Shown here piece after piece: positions 25,652 to 32,338 of a DNA stretch of 64,000 nucleotides. The stretch is from NCBI GenBank assembly GCA_024036415.1, contig JAMWET010005002.1, forward strand, positions 268,501 to 332,500. Direction: 5' to 3'. The notes beneath the pieces were generated by a model. It saw nothing but the letters and a program-made list of their open reading frames with translations, had not been told where the DNA came from and searched no databases. Origin of the DNA: Prochilodus magdalenae (taxonomy: Eukaryota; Chordata; Actinopteri; Characiformes; Prochilodontidae). The first letter of the stretch is position 1. Every line of letters starts with the position of its first letter. Both the position numbers and the translations under genes were made by a program.

Positions 25652-27459
25652 TCTCACTCTCTCTCTCTCACATCACATTGTCCGCTGGGTGAATTGGCTC
25701 TCAGCTCGTGTTGAAGTGCTCTTCAGGCATGTGTTTGAGTGGCTTGGAGAGTGTGTGTTGCCATGGTGATAAGGAGGCGGTGATTTGGTGTGATTGCGAT
25801 GGAGAGGAGATGAAGGAGAATTCTTTCTCTCTGCTATATCTATCCAACTCCTTTTCCCTCTGCTGCATTTTTGTCTCATGTTTTCTGTCTGTCTGTCTGT
25901 GTGTCTGTCTGTATGCTTAGCCCAATAGATTTTTAAGATAACAGATTTGGAGAATGACTCAGAGCGTGATCAGTCACTGATGGCCAGCCAGGCATTTTCC
26001 ATCTGTGTGCGGTACACAATTTGAGCGTGCTGGCTTCGCTCCCAATGTGAAATTGCATTGGGTTCAGACACCATTGTGGAACTCAAAGCAGTCAGAACTG
26101 AGATTGTCCTCTCTGATTTTCTAACAGGTTCCATGTTTTCTCAAGCAATGAAGAAATGGGTGCAAGGAAACTCGGACGAGGTGGGCATTTGAAATATGAA
26201 ACTGGAGTCAGTGCTTTTAATCTACATGAAAATACTGCATCATTACTGTAGTGCCCTTGCCCTGAGAAGCACCATTTCACTCTGTAGATTATATAACTTT
26301 GTCATGTGTATATATTCTCTCTGTGATCTCTTGATCTAGGCTCAGGAGGAAATGGCCTGGAAGATTGCAAAGATGATTGTGAACGATGTCATGCAACAAG
26401 GACAGCATGAAAGCCCAGTAGCAAAGGCCACAAAGGTATCCATTCAGAATGAGATGGTGTTTCATCTGATTTGTGACTGATTTTACCTTTATAAACAAAA
26501 AAGCCTTTCTCAAAATGATGTTTATAATCTACATATTCAAAATGATCTAACTCGTATAATAATAATGAGCTACATAAGCTTCAAGCACGTACTTACAGAT
26601 AGTTCTCTAAATGCAAGTTCATGAAACCTTTTTCTGTTTTCTGTTGGTCCATTTGTTTAAAAAGCAAGGTAAAAACGTCAAACCTTCAATCCAAAGATTT
26701 TTTGTCAATGTAGGCTGTTGAATCAGAAATTGTCTGTAATACTTTGATGGACTTTTAAGCACATTTACACATAATTTAAGCTTTCCGGGCAAAATATTAG
26801 TCACCTTGCGTGTTTAAGGTGGTAGTAACTTTAGGGACCTGCAGATTGTGCTGTATGAGAATGATCGGGCTATAAATACCTGTGGGGTGTGAGTGACGGG
26901 ATTCATAGATTGAGGTGGTACAGTGCAGTGAATGTCTCGTTCCATGTGTGGAAAATGGCCCCAAAGCGGATGTTACTGATTGGCTAAAAGGAGTGATTGC
27001 ATTTGGGGGTGTCACAGACCATAGTGTGAAGGAAGTAGCTGAATCTGCAGGTGTATGGAAGCTTACAGTCATACAGGTCTACAAGCAGTGGCTGAAATCC
27101 CAGTCTACAGGAAAAATTCTCCTCGGAATTGTGCCAGGGAAGGCAATCACCAAATCTGGATTACTGTGCAGTTCTTGGATGCACGAGTGGCTGAACATTG
27201 TTGTGGCCTACATTCAGGAACTTGTCCAGTCCATGCTGTTAATGCTCATGGAGGTATTACAGGCTATTTGGTATGTTTCAGTGACAGGTGACTAATTCTT
27301 TTGTCTGGTGAGCTTTTTAACGTGTTAATATATGTGCCAGTGTTTTTCCTTATATACGATTTATTTTACACATTTTGATGGAAATTTCATTGTTTGTTAT
27401 TACTTGGGGTGTCTTTGATGGTCACGCTTACTAAATCTCCTTTTGTCCTTTAGCTATGA
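3997..27459 (+). CDS. akap10: A-kinase anchoring protein 10 (AKAP10/D-AKAP2), 15 coding exons
   Basis: Fifteen exons with consistent GT-AG sites and phases total 1914 nt, encoding 637 residues (human about 662). Known role: a dual-specificity anchor for PKA RI and RII subunits, linked to mitochondria, endosomes (Rab4/Rab11) and PDZ partners. Visible domains are a short basic N-terminus, a first RGS-like domain (about 100-345) split by a Ser/Pro-rich insert, a second RGS domain (about 355-485), a KKAAIKILKNFDEA block near 525, and the AKB helix at about 606-624 (E-E-M-A-W-K-I-A-K-M-I-V). The end is A-T-K-L, keeping the class I PDZ ligand (human S-T-K-L). The start is fixed by an in-frame TGA 24 nt upstream and a good Kozak context. 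It begins at the MxFFRRK motif, so it lacks the 22-residue human N-terminal extension. I recognise it by close agreement with my memory of human AKAP10. Confidence 0.96.
4288..4375. repeat. Short inverted repeat (CCACCTTAAATG palindrome)
   Basis: Near-identical arms CCACCTTAAATG and CATTTAAGGTGG flank about 40 bp, with partly matching extensions. Single-arm relatives (CATTTAAGGTRGAAYGGAA) recur near 50485 and 51262, suggesting a small dispersed palindromic element. Confidence 0.5.
5478..5546. repeat. (TA)n microsatellite
   Basis: About 68 bp of uninterrupted alternating TA in akap10 intron 1. It is likely length-polymorphic. Confidence 0.95.
5692..6165. repeat. 42-bp minisatellite, about 11 copies
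   Basis: The unit includes TATACCTGCTAATCCTACTG and ACTATAATCAGACTAAA. Because 42 is divisible by three, the minus strand is open for 142 codons (5721-6149) with a 14-residue period. I regard that as a repeat artefact, not a gene. Copies differ by a few substitutions, so it is not freshly homogenised. Confidence 0.9.
7250..7297 (+). CDS. akap10: akap10 coding exon 2
   Basis: 48 nt after CCCCCACAG, ending AAAG/GTGAGT. Phase 1 in and out. It encodes a Lys/Ala/Asp-rich hydrophilic stretch (A-K-G-K-D-L-E-R-A-A-D-A-K-A-G-K) in the poorly conserved N-terminal linker. Confidence 0.85.
7383..7718 (+). mobile_element. Fish tRNA-derived SINE (DANA/HAmo-like)
   Basis: Begins GGCACAGTGGGTTACGCTGTC with a decayed box B. 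It continues through TTTCCTCCCACAGTCCATGG, CTGGAGGTGCTAATTTGCCC, a (GT)n and GGATAGGCTCCAGCTCCCC, and ends AAGCGGTTTAGAAGATGAGTG. This block order is the familiar one of a widespread cypriniform/characiform SINE. It lies in akap10 intron 2, sense orientation. Confidence 0.75.
8400..9060 (+). mobile_element. Tc1/mariner-like transposon remnant (copy 1)
   Basis: Shares long stretches with copies at 18545 and 34111: GAAACTTGGTGGGTAG, GTTAGTGCCAGCACCATTGG, GAACGGTTTGTTGTCACG. The tail of the frame resembles the DDE-transposase C-terminus (Q-E-L-C/W-E-x-I-Q-A-A, then M-x-R-R-L). It is full of indels and cannot encode an enzyme. Confidence 0.7.
9200..9234 (+). repeat. 35-bp exact copy of the exon 3 donor region
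   Basis: Identical over 35 bp to 10121-10155, which spans the last four exon 3 bases (CTGG) and the first 31 intron bases (GTACGCTGCTTCC...). It places a duplicate donor-like GG/GTACGC at 9203/9204 inside intron 2. Confidence 0.9.
9776..9905. repeat. 15-bp GC-rich minisatellite, about 8.5 copies
   Basis: Near-perfect tandem copies of TGCCCGGCTGTGCTC. The unit length keeps several frames open on both strands, giving periodic C-P-A-V-L or R-A-E-H-S translations that are not genes. High copy identity suggests recent expansion. It ends about 43 bp from the exon 3 start, close to where a branch point would lie. Confidence 0.95.
9948..10124 (+). CDS. akap10: akap10 coding exon 3
   Basis: 177 nt after CCCGCAG, ending CTGG/GTACGC. 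It encodes the highly conserved block H-A-I-L-E-A-A-G-P-S-H-V-A-I-N-A-I-S-A-N and K-K-Q-P-S-H-M-E-A, nearly identical to human AKAP10. Phase 1 in and out. Confidence 0.95.
10231..10270. repeat. (CA)n microsatellite
   Basis: About 20 CA units in akap10 intron 3, followed by a short TATATG tract. Confidence 0.95.
11285..11400 (+). mobile_element. Truncated tRNA-derived SINE (HE1-like head)
   Basis: GGCAGTCATGGGCTGTAGGTTAGGGTTCC and a box-B-like GCCAGTTTGAATCCC match the head of the fuller copy at 55540. The body is mostly lost. Confidence 0.6.
12536..13360. mobile_element. Possible hAT-like non-autonomous element remnant
   Basis: Starts with GGGCTGCACCATATATCGG, a form typical of fish hAT-derived repeats, and continues into GC-richer sequence than its surroundings with no intact frame. 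No matching right terminus or target duplication was found, so the boundaries are guesses. Confidence 0.3.
13830..14390 (+). CDS. akap10: akap10 coding exon 4 (first RGS-like domain, N-terminal part, and linker)
   Basis: The largest exon (561 nt, residues about 83-269). It opens G-R-S-S-V-N-Y-Q-T-Q-E-T, then L-P-Y-Y-L-Q-F-M-E and H-L-V-R-F-W-L-E-A-E-S-F, the start of the first RGS fold. A variable Ser/Pro/Gly-rich insert follows, then A-L-R-E-L-S-D-K-L-M-K. The insert is where fish and mammals diverge most. The exon is strikingly GC-rich. Donor A/GTGAGT, phase 1. Confidence 0.96.
14391..15587 (+). other. akap10: akap10 intron 4
   Basis: 1.2 kb. Around 14555-14900 it shares phrases (AAAATATCTAATTGTGAT and neighbours) with a repeat near 36165, so part is an old dispersed repeat. 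Nothing else recognised. Confidence 0.8.
15588..15686 (+). CDS. akap10: akap10 coding exon 5
   Basis: 99 nt encoding I-E-R-D-A-V-N-I-F-T-K-Y-V-S-P-D-A-A and P-I-P-I-T-E, part of the first RGS-like domain after the insert. Acceptor TTGCAG, donor G/GTAAGA, phase 1 in and out. Confidence 0.95.
15687..17780 (+). other. akap10: akap10 intron 5, largely one repeat
   Basis: 2.1 kb, about 1.3 kb of which appears to be a hAT-like insertion (15895-17225). The remaining flanks are unremarkable. Confidence 0.8.
15895..17225. mobile_element. Probable hAT-like non-autonomous element
   Basis: The right end reads GATTCGATTCGTCGACTTCT then AGAGGGCAGCCCTAG. The left end has GGTCGACGATTCGACTATTCG in inverted relation, so GTCGA/TCGAC motifs cluster at both edges. 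AGGGCAGCCCT-type ends are common in fish hAT elements. No transposase frame survives. Confidence 0.45.
17781..17865 (+). CDS. akap10: akap10 coding exon 6
   Basis: 85 nt encoding A-K-I-C-G-E-D-G-Q-V-D-P-N-C-F-V-F-A-Q-S, end of the first RGS-like domain. Phase 1 in, phase 2 out (CA/GTGAGT). Confidence 0.95.
17988..18111 (+). CDS. akap10: akap10 coding exon 7
   Basis: 124 nt encoding H-F-T-E-F-L-R-S-H-Y-F-C-K-Y-Q-I and L-A-D-I-L-F-C-E-S-A-L-F-Y-F-S-E, leading into the second RGS domain. The preceding intron is only 122 bp. Phase 0 out. Confidence 0.95.
18315..18451 (+). CDS. akap10: akap10 coding exon 8 (second RGS domain)
   Basis: 137 nt encoding M-E-K-E-D-A-V-N-I-L-Q-F-W-L-A-A-D-N-F and K-G-Q-Y-D-G-Q-E-A-Q-N-D-A. 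The F-W-L-A-A-D-N-F element is the RGS-fold signature helix. Donor AA/GTAAGT, phase 2. Confidence 0.96.
18452..20106 (+). other. akap10: akap10 intron 8
   Basis: 1.65 kb with a Tc1-like remnant at 18545-19320. The remainder is AT-rich and unassigned. Confidence 0.85.
18545..19320 (+). mobile_element. Tc1/mariner-like transposon remnant (copy 2)
   Basis: The best preserved frame fragments read D-E-S-C-F-C-L-G-V-D, then R-Q-I-H-V-W-R-H-R-G-Q-H. That is the transposase block around the second catalytic Asp (S-D-E-S-R-F) in IS630/Tc1 enzymes. It ends with F/L-x-E-L-C-E-N-I-Q-A-A. Ends AATAGTTGTAC and CTTCTGGGTACAGCTGTT are degenerate inverted repeats. Inactive. Confidence 0.75.
20107..20251 (+). 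CDS. akap10: akap10 coding exon 9
   Basis: 145 nt encoding Y-F-S-L-Q-A-T-N-P-L-G-F-G-D-S-V and I-C-R-E-G-G-P-L-P-D-C-F-T-T-P-L-R-Q-A-W, core of the second RGS domain. Donor AAG/GTGCGT, phase 0. Confidence 0.96.
20252..21318 (+). other. akap10: akap10 intron 9
   Basis: 1.07 kb of AT-rich intronic DNA with no element I can name. Confidence 0.8.
21319..21489 (+). CDS. akap10: akap10 coding exon 10
   Basis: 171 nt encoding G-F-L-S-S-N-L-Y-Y-K-Y-L-S-D-L-I, the last helix of RGS2, then a Ser-rich linker (S-M-S-G-H-S-T-T-P-D-S-D-R-G-S-S). Donor CAG/GTGACT, phase 0. Confidence 0.95.
21490..23009 (+). other. akap10: akap10 intron 10
   Basis: 1.5 kb. About 22798-22875 is a LINE-type tail (TCAATTCAACTTTATTGTCA). 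Other sequence is not recognised. The intron ends in a TAGCAG tandem acceptor. Confidence 0.8.
22798..22875 (+). mobile_element. L2-like LINE 3' fragment
   Basis: The phrase TTCAATTCAACTTTATTGTC, followed by ATTATACCAATACAGAG, is common in fish non-LTR element 3' regions. A related phrase occurs at 62510. Confidence 0.5.
23010..23116 (+). CDS. akap10: akap10 coding exon 11
   Basis: 107 nt encoding K-K-A-A-I-K-I-L-K-N-F-D-E-A and D-P-E-S-L-Y-Q-R-P-Y-A-G, strongly conserved with human. The acceptor is a TAGCAG tandem: use of the first AG would start the exon at 23007 and add one Gln. Phase 2 out (GG/GTGAGT). Confidence 0.95.
24435..24600 (+). mobile_element. Tc1-type terminal fragment
   Basis: TTATTGGCACCCTTAGTAAA followed by GATGGGTAAAAA resembles inverted-repeat ends of another fish Tc1 family. 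No internal coding part is seen. Confidence 0.45.
24660..25042 (-). mobile_element. Tc1/mariner-like transposon remnant (copy 3, antisense)
   Basis: Read on the minus strand it starts AGAACAGTTGCACGCAGAAG and continues with CTTGCTGGGTAGGTTTGAC, TGCCCTCTATGAGCC and AGTGCCAGCACCATTGGCAG, matching copies 1, 2 and 4. Only the 5' third remains. Confidence 0.7.
25293..25375 (+). CDS. akap10: akap10 coding exon 12
   Basis: 83 nt encoding R-M-T-F-G-K-V-N-E-L-G-Q-F-I-R-E-A-E-P-E-P-D-V-K-K-S-K. Donor G/GTAAGG, phase 1. Confidence 0.95.
25376..26127 (+). other. akap10: akap10 intron 12
   Basis: 752 bp dominated by a long (CT)n tract at 25583-25672. No other element identified. Confidence 0.85.
25583..25672. 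repeat. (CT)n microsatellite
   Basis: About 90 bp of CT with two CA interruptions near the 3' end, in akap10 intron 12. Confidence 0.95.
26128..26180 (+). CDS. akap10: akap10 coding exon 13
   Basis: 53 nt encoding S-M-F-S-Q-A-M-K-K-W-V-Q-G-N-S-D-E. It precedes the PKA-binding helix. Donor GAG/GTGGGC, phase 0. Confidence 0.94.
26340..26435 (+). CDS. akap10: akap10 coding exon 14 (PKA-anchoring helix)
   Basis: 96 nt, residues 605-636. It contains the amphipathic helix Q-E-E-M-A-W-K-I-A-K-M-I-V-N-D-V-M-Q-Q that docks on the PKA regulatory-subunit dimer. Residue 621 is Val (codon 26388-26390), at the site of the human Ile646Val polymorphism. It ends A-K-A-T-K, with donor AAG/GTATCC, a weaker site than the others. 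Confidence 0.96.
26436..27453 (+). other. akap10: akap10 intron 14
   Basis: 1.0 kb, about half of it a decayed Tc1-like element (26776-27320). Confidence 0.85.
26776..27320 (+). mobile_element. Decayed Tc1-like element with transposase HTH remnant
   Basis: Imperfect inverted ends share ATTAGTCACC (26797-26806; reverse complement near 27287-27296). Inside, a frame starting 26915 reads S-V-K-E-V-A-E-S-A-G-V-W-K-L-T-V-I-Q-V-Y-K-Q-W, a helix-turn-helix of the Tc1 paired-like type. The DDE half is absent or scrambled, so it is a non-autonomous relic. Confidence 0.6.
27454..27459 (+). CDS. akap10: akap10 coding exon 15 (terminal Leu and stop)
   Basis: After TCCTTTAG the exon supplies only CTA TGA, completing A-T-K-L-stop. 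Correct splicing is therefore needed to make the PDZ ligand; retention of intron 14 would replace the Leu by about 14 other residues. Confidence 0.93.
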   Translation, partial: L

Positions 27460-28880
27460 CCCTGTGCTCTGATCAAGAAGAGAAGGTCCTGCTCCCAGCC
27501 GCTGCCCTCAACATTAGAGCCAGATGTCATGCCACCTAGAGACAAATTGCACACTGCATTTACCCAACAGCCAGTTTTAATGAATCTAGAACAAGGTGTT
27601 CCTGCATATCCTTGACCTCCTTCAGATCACGAGCATATATTTGAGTGAGTCAACGAGCAAGTGTGGGAAAGACAGGATAAGGTGTATGTGTGTATGTGTG
27701 TGTGTGTGTGTGTATGTATGAATGCACTTGAGCTAAATTTGGGCTCACATGACCCACACTTCCATTTGCGAGCATTATGAAGGCTTTTTGTTTAACACAT
27801 GAAGAGGAGCTTGAATACAAAACGAGCAGAAGAAGCGAATAAACAGCGAGATGAATGAAAGCAGATGCACAAGAGCCGCAGACTTTCAGAACAAATTCCC
27901 AAAGGGAGAGCAGAACGGCCACAAGCCGCGCTGTACCAGGAGTAGGTCCGGATGGCTGCTGGTACAATGCTGACTAAGAGGAAGCTCACAGGGACCTAAA
28001 CAAGTTCCTATGGTCTTGTGAAGTCATAACAAGAGACCAGGTTACTCCAGTCTACCCTCCGCCGTAGTTTCCTCTATTCTCCGTTATCCGTTATCTTCCT
28101 CCATCATTGGCTCTCTCTTCATTCATGCCCTTTTTTTAATGAGACTGGCTTTAAGGGGGATGTTTATTTTTTATTGTTTCCCCGTTTTATAGCGAACAGA
28201 TTTACCCATGGCTACAGACAGTTTTATTTGCAGGGGTCCTCATTTCATTCTGGCATAACACCTTAAAAGGGTAAAAAGACGCCTGAAATATGGAATACAC
28301 CAGTGTACGGTTTTATCACCGAGCTGACCTGAAAGGACTGATGCATTGTTACAGTTTAACTGAAGCAAATGGTCACAAACTGGTTGATCTTTTGACCATT
28401 CCATTCAACACCCCACCACCCCCCACAGTAGCAAGAACCCCTTCAAGCACTGCATTCAGAATCAGCTTAGATTGTCGTCACACTCCACATGGACTCTAAG
28501 TGCTAGTGCAATGTTATACCCCCGTCTCCCTCCTGTCTACGATGATGTAGATTTCTGGTTTACCCCACTCCTCCCAAATATATCAGTGTAACTTCTTTTT
28601 ATGGTGATTTGTCTTTTTTTTGTTTTGTTTATTTGTTTACTTTCTACTTTTTTTGTATAAGATGTCAACTCTGTGTCAAAGCGAATTTCAGTGATGCCTG
28701 TTCCATTGGAAAAGTGTACTCGGTGAACATGCTAGCAGTGACATTGCTTTGGACCTCATTGAAAACGTGGACGAGAACCAGAAAAAATAGATTTTTGGTA
28801 CTATGTACCACCGATATGTTTTCTGACATGTATGTGTACTTAATCTATAATATATTTAAATTGTGTTTGATTTAAATACA
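27460..28880 (+). other. akap10: akap10 3' UTR (extent uncertain)
   Basis: Non-coding sequence after the stop, with an AATAAA at 27838-27843, a short (GT)n near 27685 and T-rich, ATTTA-like stretches near 28600-28880. Human AKAP10 has a long 3' UTR, so a distal end near 28.8 kb is plausible but unproven. Confidence 0.45.
27838..27843 (+). promoter_or_regulatory. akap10: Candidate proximal poly(A) signal AATAAA
   Basis: A hexamer 379 nt after the akap10 stop. The downstream GU-rich context is weak, so it may not be the main site. Confidence 0.3.
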
Positions 28881-29031
28881 TATATTATTGGAAAGTGGCT
28901 ATTTTTATTCTTGTTTGTGAGAAAATTCTTATGCATTGTTTCAGCTAGAGCTACTTTACATTTTGTACAGACATGAAATTTTTGCCAGCTTACTTGAAAT
29001 TGGCTGTATTTAAATAGTGGACATATATATA

Positions 29032-30085
29032 CAGTGAGGAAAACAAGTATTTGAACACAGTATTTGAACTTTGCAAGTTCTCCCACTTAGAGGGGTCTGA
29101 AATTTTCATCTTGGGTGCATGTCCACTGTGAGAGACGTAATCTAAAAAAAACCTGGAAATCACAATGTATGATTTTAATGATTTAATAATTTATTTGTGT
29201 GTTACTGCTGCAAATAAGTATTTGAACACCTGCCAATCAGCAAAAATTCTGGCCCTCAAAGACCTGTTAGTCCGCCTCTAAAAACTACACTTATTATTCT
29301 GAATTAGAAGCACCTGTTTGAGGTCGTTAGCTGCATAAAGATACCTGTCCACCCCACACAATCAGTAAGACTCCAACTACTAACATGGCTAAGACCAAAG
29401 AGCTGTCCAAAGACACCAGAAACAAAATTGTTGACCTCCACAAAGATGGAAAGGGCTACGGGGCAGTTGCCAAGCAGCTTGGTGAAAAAAGATCAACTGT
29501 TGGAGCAATTATTAGAAAATGGAAGAAACTAAACATGACTGTCAATCTCCCTCGGACTGGGGCTCCACGCAAGACCTCACCTCGTGGCGTATCAATGATC
29601 CTTAGAAAGGTGAGGAATCAGCCCAGAACTACACGGGAGGAGCTGGTCAATGACCTGAAGAGAGCTGGCACCACTGTTTCCAAGGTTACTGTGGGTAATA
29701 CACTAAGACGTCATAGTTTAAAGTCATGCATGGCACGGAAGGTTCCCCTGCTCAAATCAGCACACGTCCAGGCCCGTCTTTAGTTTGCCCATGACCATTT
29801 GGATGATCCAGAGGAGTCATGGGAGAAAGTTCTGTAGTCAGATGGTCTTAATTCCACTCGCAGTGTTTGGAGGACGAAGAATGATGAGTACCATCCCAAA
29901 AACACCATCCCTCCTGTGAAGCATGAGGATGGAAGCATCATGCTTTGGGGGTGTTTTTCTGCACGTGGGACAGGACGACCGGGGCCATGTATTGCGAGAT
30001 TTTGGGGAACAACCTCCTTCCCTTAGTTAGAGCATTGAAGATGGGTCGTGGCTGATGGGTCACAGTGCACCTAATGAAGTGGCTG
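29032..30085 (+). mobile_element. Truncated Tc1 transposon
   Basis: Starts at a TA with CAGTGAGGAAAACAAGTATT, the typical end of a fish Tc1 family, then about 350 bp of leader and a transposase frame. A matching right inverted repeat is not seen after about 30085, so the 3' end is lost. Confidence 0.85.
29385..29783 (+). pseudogene. Tc1 transposase, N-terminal half, disrupted
   Basis: 132 codons from ATG to [19 protein letters not shown], then the paired-type DNA-binding domains ([10 protein letters not shown] and [10 protein letters not shown]) and a second HTH around T-V-S-K-V-T-V. The frame continues past the TAG into a recognisable catalytic-domain start (S-W-E-K-V-L, then M-L-W-G-C-F-S), with another stop where W-S-D-E should be. 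Intact Tc1 enzymes are about 340 residues. It is inactive. Confidence 0.88.
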
Positions 30086-30399
30086 GTGGGTGTATATGTG
30101 TGCAACCTATATTTAAAATATATAATGAAAAGAACAAATATGGATAGTTGTTATTCATGCTATTTTTTATATTTTTTTAATTGGATTGTTTGTTTCAGAC
30201 ATATGTTGGACATACAGTATATGTATGGTCGAAACTTAATGCATCTAGTCACCCACCTGTTGGACATGTGATTCATGGTATACATATACGTACACTACAT
30301 ATAAGACCATACTGTTGGAATAAATGCATAACCCTAAATGATACATGTGCACATATGGCTACATTTCAGATTGCTGTATATTTTGTCAGGTTCATTATC

Positions 30400-30795
30400 A
30401 TGTAAATACCCAAAGTGGCAAAATTGTTCTGGCCCAAATCTGGCCCACACTCCCCATCGCCCCCTGGCCCACTTGCCGCAACGATTGATGGCCCTTCGAG
30501 GGTTTGCTCCTGGTTCCAAGATGTGGGCCACATGTTAGCCAAAAGAAGGCAACACTGCTGTGTCTGCCTAAAGTAGACCAAATCTGTTTTGGAACATGTG
30601 GGCCACTTTTGGCTCACATCCAGTTTGCCAGTAGACAGCACTGCCGTATCTGTACCAGAAATGGACCAGATCTGTTTTGGGTCAGGTGGGCCAAAAGCAT
30701 GTTTTGAATGTGTGGGCCACCATTGGCTCGCATGCGGATTGACAGTGCTGTATCTTTGCCTGATGTGGCCCACATCCGCATGCTTCCTGGGTAGT
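30400..30795. repeat. Degenerate TGGGCCA-rich tandem repeat
   Basis: Repeated motifs TGGGCCAC, GACCA-RATCTGTTTTGG and CAGTAGACAGCACTGC recur at intervals of roughly 60-120 bp. The copies are diverged. Open frames on both strands here follow from the repeat and composition, with no sign of a gene. Confidence 0.65.
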
Positions 30796-31250
30796 GTTTA
30801 TTTGTAGATAGCACAATCATAATAATAGGACTGTTATCAGTGAATAGCTAAAAAAGCAGGAGATTAGTGATGTGTAATGCATGTTTTAGAGATTTTGGGT
30901 CTTCATTTCCTTCTGGCTGTGGTAGAGCGTAAGGACACTCGCCTCTAGAGGGCAGTAGCCGCCTTTGCATTCTCTTGGAACACTTGCTAGACCTTCTGCT
31001 GTTGGAATCATCTTCAGTGTTTTACAATTAACCAGAATTTAATGACTATAATTAACACGCCGCATATTGTGGCTTCAGTATCTAACACACACATAAAAAG
31101 AGATGATCCACGTGTAGCACGTGCTAGTTAAAGTTACTGAAACACCGCTGTTCGCCGTTTAACCTATTATAATTGTATGTTATGACAGAACATATGCATT
31201 AAATACTAGATTTATTAGTTAAACTGATTAAAAAACATGGTGTTTTGCTC
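30796..31250. other. Non-coding gap, nothing recognised
   Basis: Ordinary AT-rich intergenic DNA between the tandem repeat and the CpG-rich region. Confidence 0.5.
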
Positions 31251-32338
31251 TCAAGTCCAGTGAAAACATTGTGAGGCGACGCCCACTTTCCAGCCTCCGC
31301 GCACGAGGCGCTACACTCTGGTGATGATTCCGTTCGAATCTGTTTGCCGAACCGATTCCTTAGATCCCCCGCCCGTGAATCAAACGTTTAATTTAACAGA
31401 GTATTTGTACATTTCCGCCTTACTTTGCGTCACGAAGCAGTTTTATAAAAGTCCAGGTCCTCTGTGTGTAAGCCGAGGGCAACGGTGACAGGGAAAAACG
31501 CAGAGAAAAACCAAGAGTCAAATAAAGGAACTTGGTATGAGCAATGAGAGGAACCCGTCCTCCTCAGGGCCACATATGATGGTGCAGCTAGGACACAGGA
31601 AGGCCGAATTTATAGGGTGAATAAAGCGAAGCTATCAGATAACACAAATGAACTATAATTAAAGTAAACCATGAAAGTAACTGCAAAAGAATCGGTTCGA
31701 TACGTTCATTAAAAGAACCGACTCGCAGTGAATGGTTCTTTCGCGAGTCGGACAGCGCTAGTACGCACGCGAACTTGACAGAAGCTTCAGAAGCCGCTCG
31801 CGCGCGTAACGGCTGTGCTCTCTCTCTGTGACACAGCATTGAGATTTCCAGCGGGTAGCTCGGACTGTTTACAGCTGCAGGTTTGGAAGCTGCGTTTAGA
31901 GAACCCAGAGCCGAGGTGGATTTATTTGGGTCCGTCACCATCCGTTCCTGCTCTCCCGCCTCGCTTGTATTTTGGGGTGTTGACTTGTCTTTGTCCAGCA
32001 CCTGCACTCCACTTTTAAGCCGAAGTGCGTTGAAGGCTGGATTTACTCCACTAGCATCTGACCAAAGTTAGCTGTTCCAAGTCTAACCAATGAGCGGGTC
32101 GCGTTGTTTACCTGCTCTTCACACTCTCCTAACGGATTTGACGCCGTAGCCGGGCTTCGTCTCTGAAATCTCAGCCAGCCGGCTCCATCCCCTCCGATGT
32201 GACATTCTCTGTGTGCGGGCTGTTTTGAATGCTCGTTCCCGCGTAGTGAATGCGCTCCCAATGCATACACTGCTGCTGGCTCGGAAGAGGAAAGAAGCCG
32301 GGGTTTGGGTCGGTCTGTCTCCGAGCTCGCTGAGGATC
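31250..32338 (+). promoter_or_regulatory. CpG-rich promoter/5' region of LHFPL-like gene
   Basis: GC and CpG content rise clearly over the flanks. TATAAA at 31444-31449 is a candidate core promoter. Repeated GAACCGA-type motifs and a 9-bp hairpin (31718-31726 with 31743-31751) lie within. The transcription start is not determined, and the element could be bidirectional. Confidence 0.45.

Noticed and set aside
25418..25769. Long Leu/Ser-rich frames over the CT tract
   Set aside because: A (CT)n microsatellite read as Leu-Ser; not coding.
26915..27295. 126-codon frame as a host gene in akap10 intron 14
   Set aside because: Its HTH resembles Tc1 transposase and it lies between inverted ends, so it is a transposon relic.
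30366..30773. 135-codon minus-strand frame
   Set aside because: Falls inside the degenerate tandem repeat and repeats with it; no domain seen.
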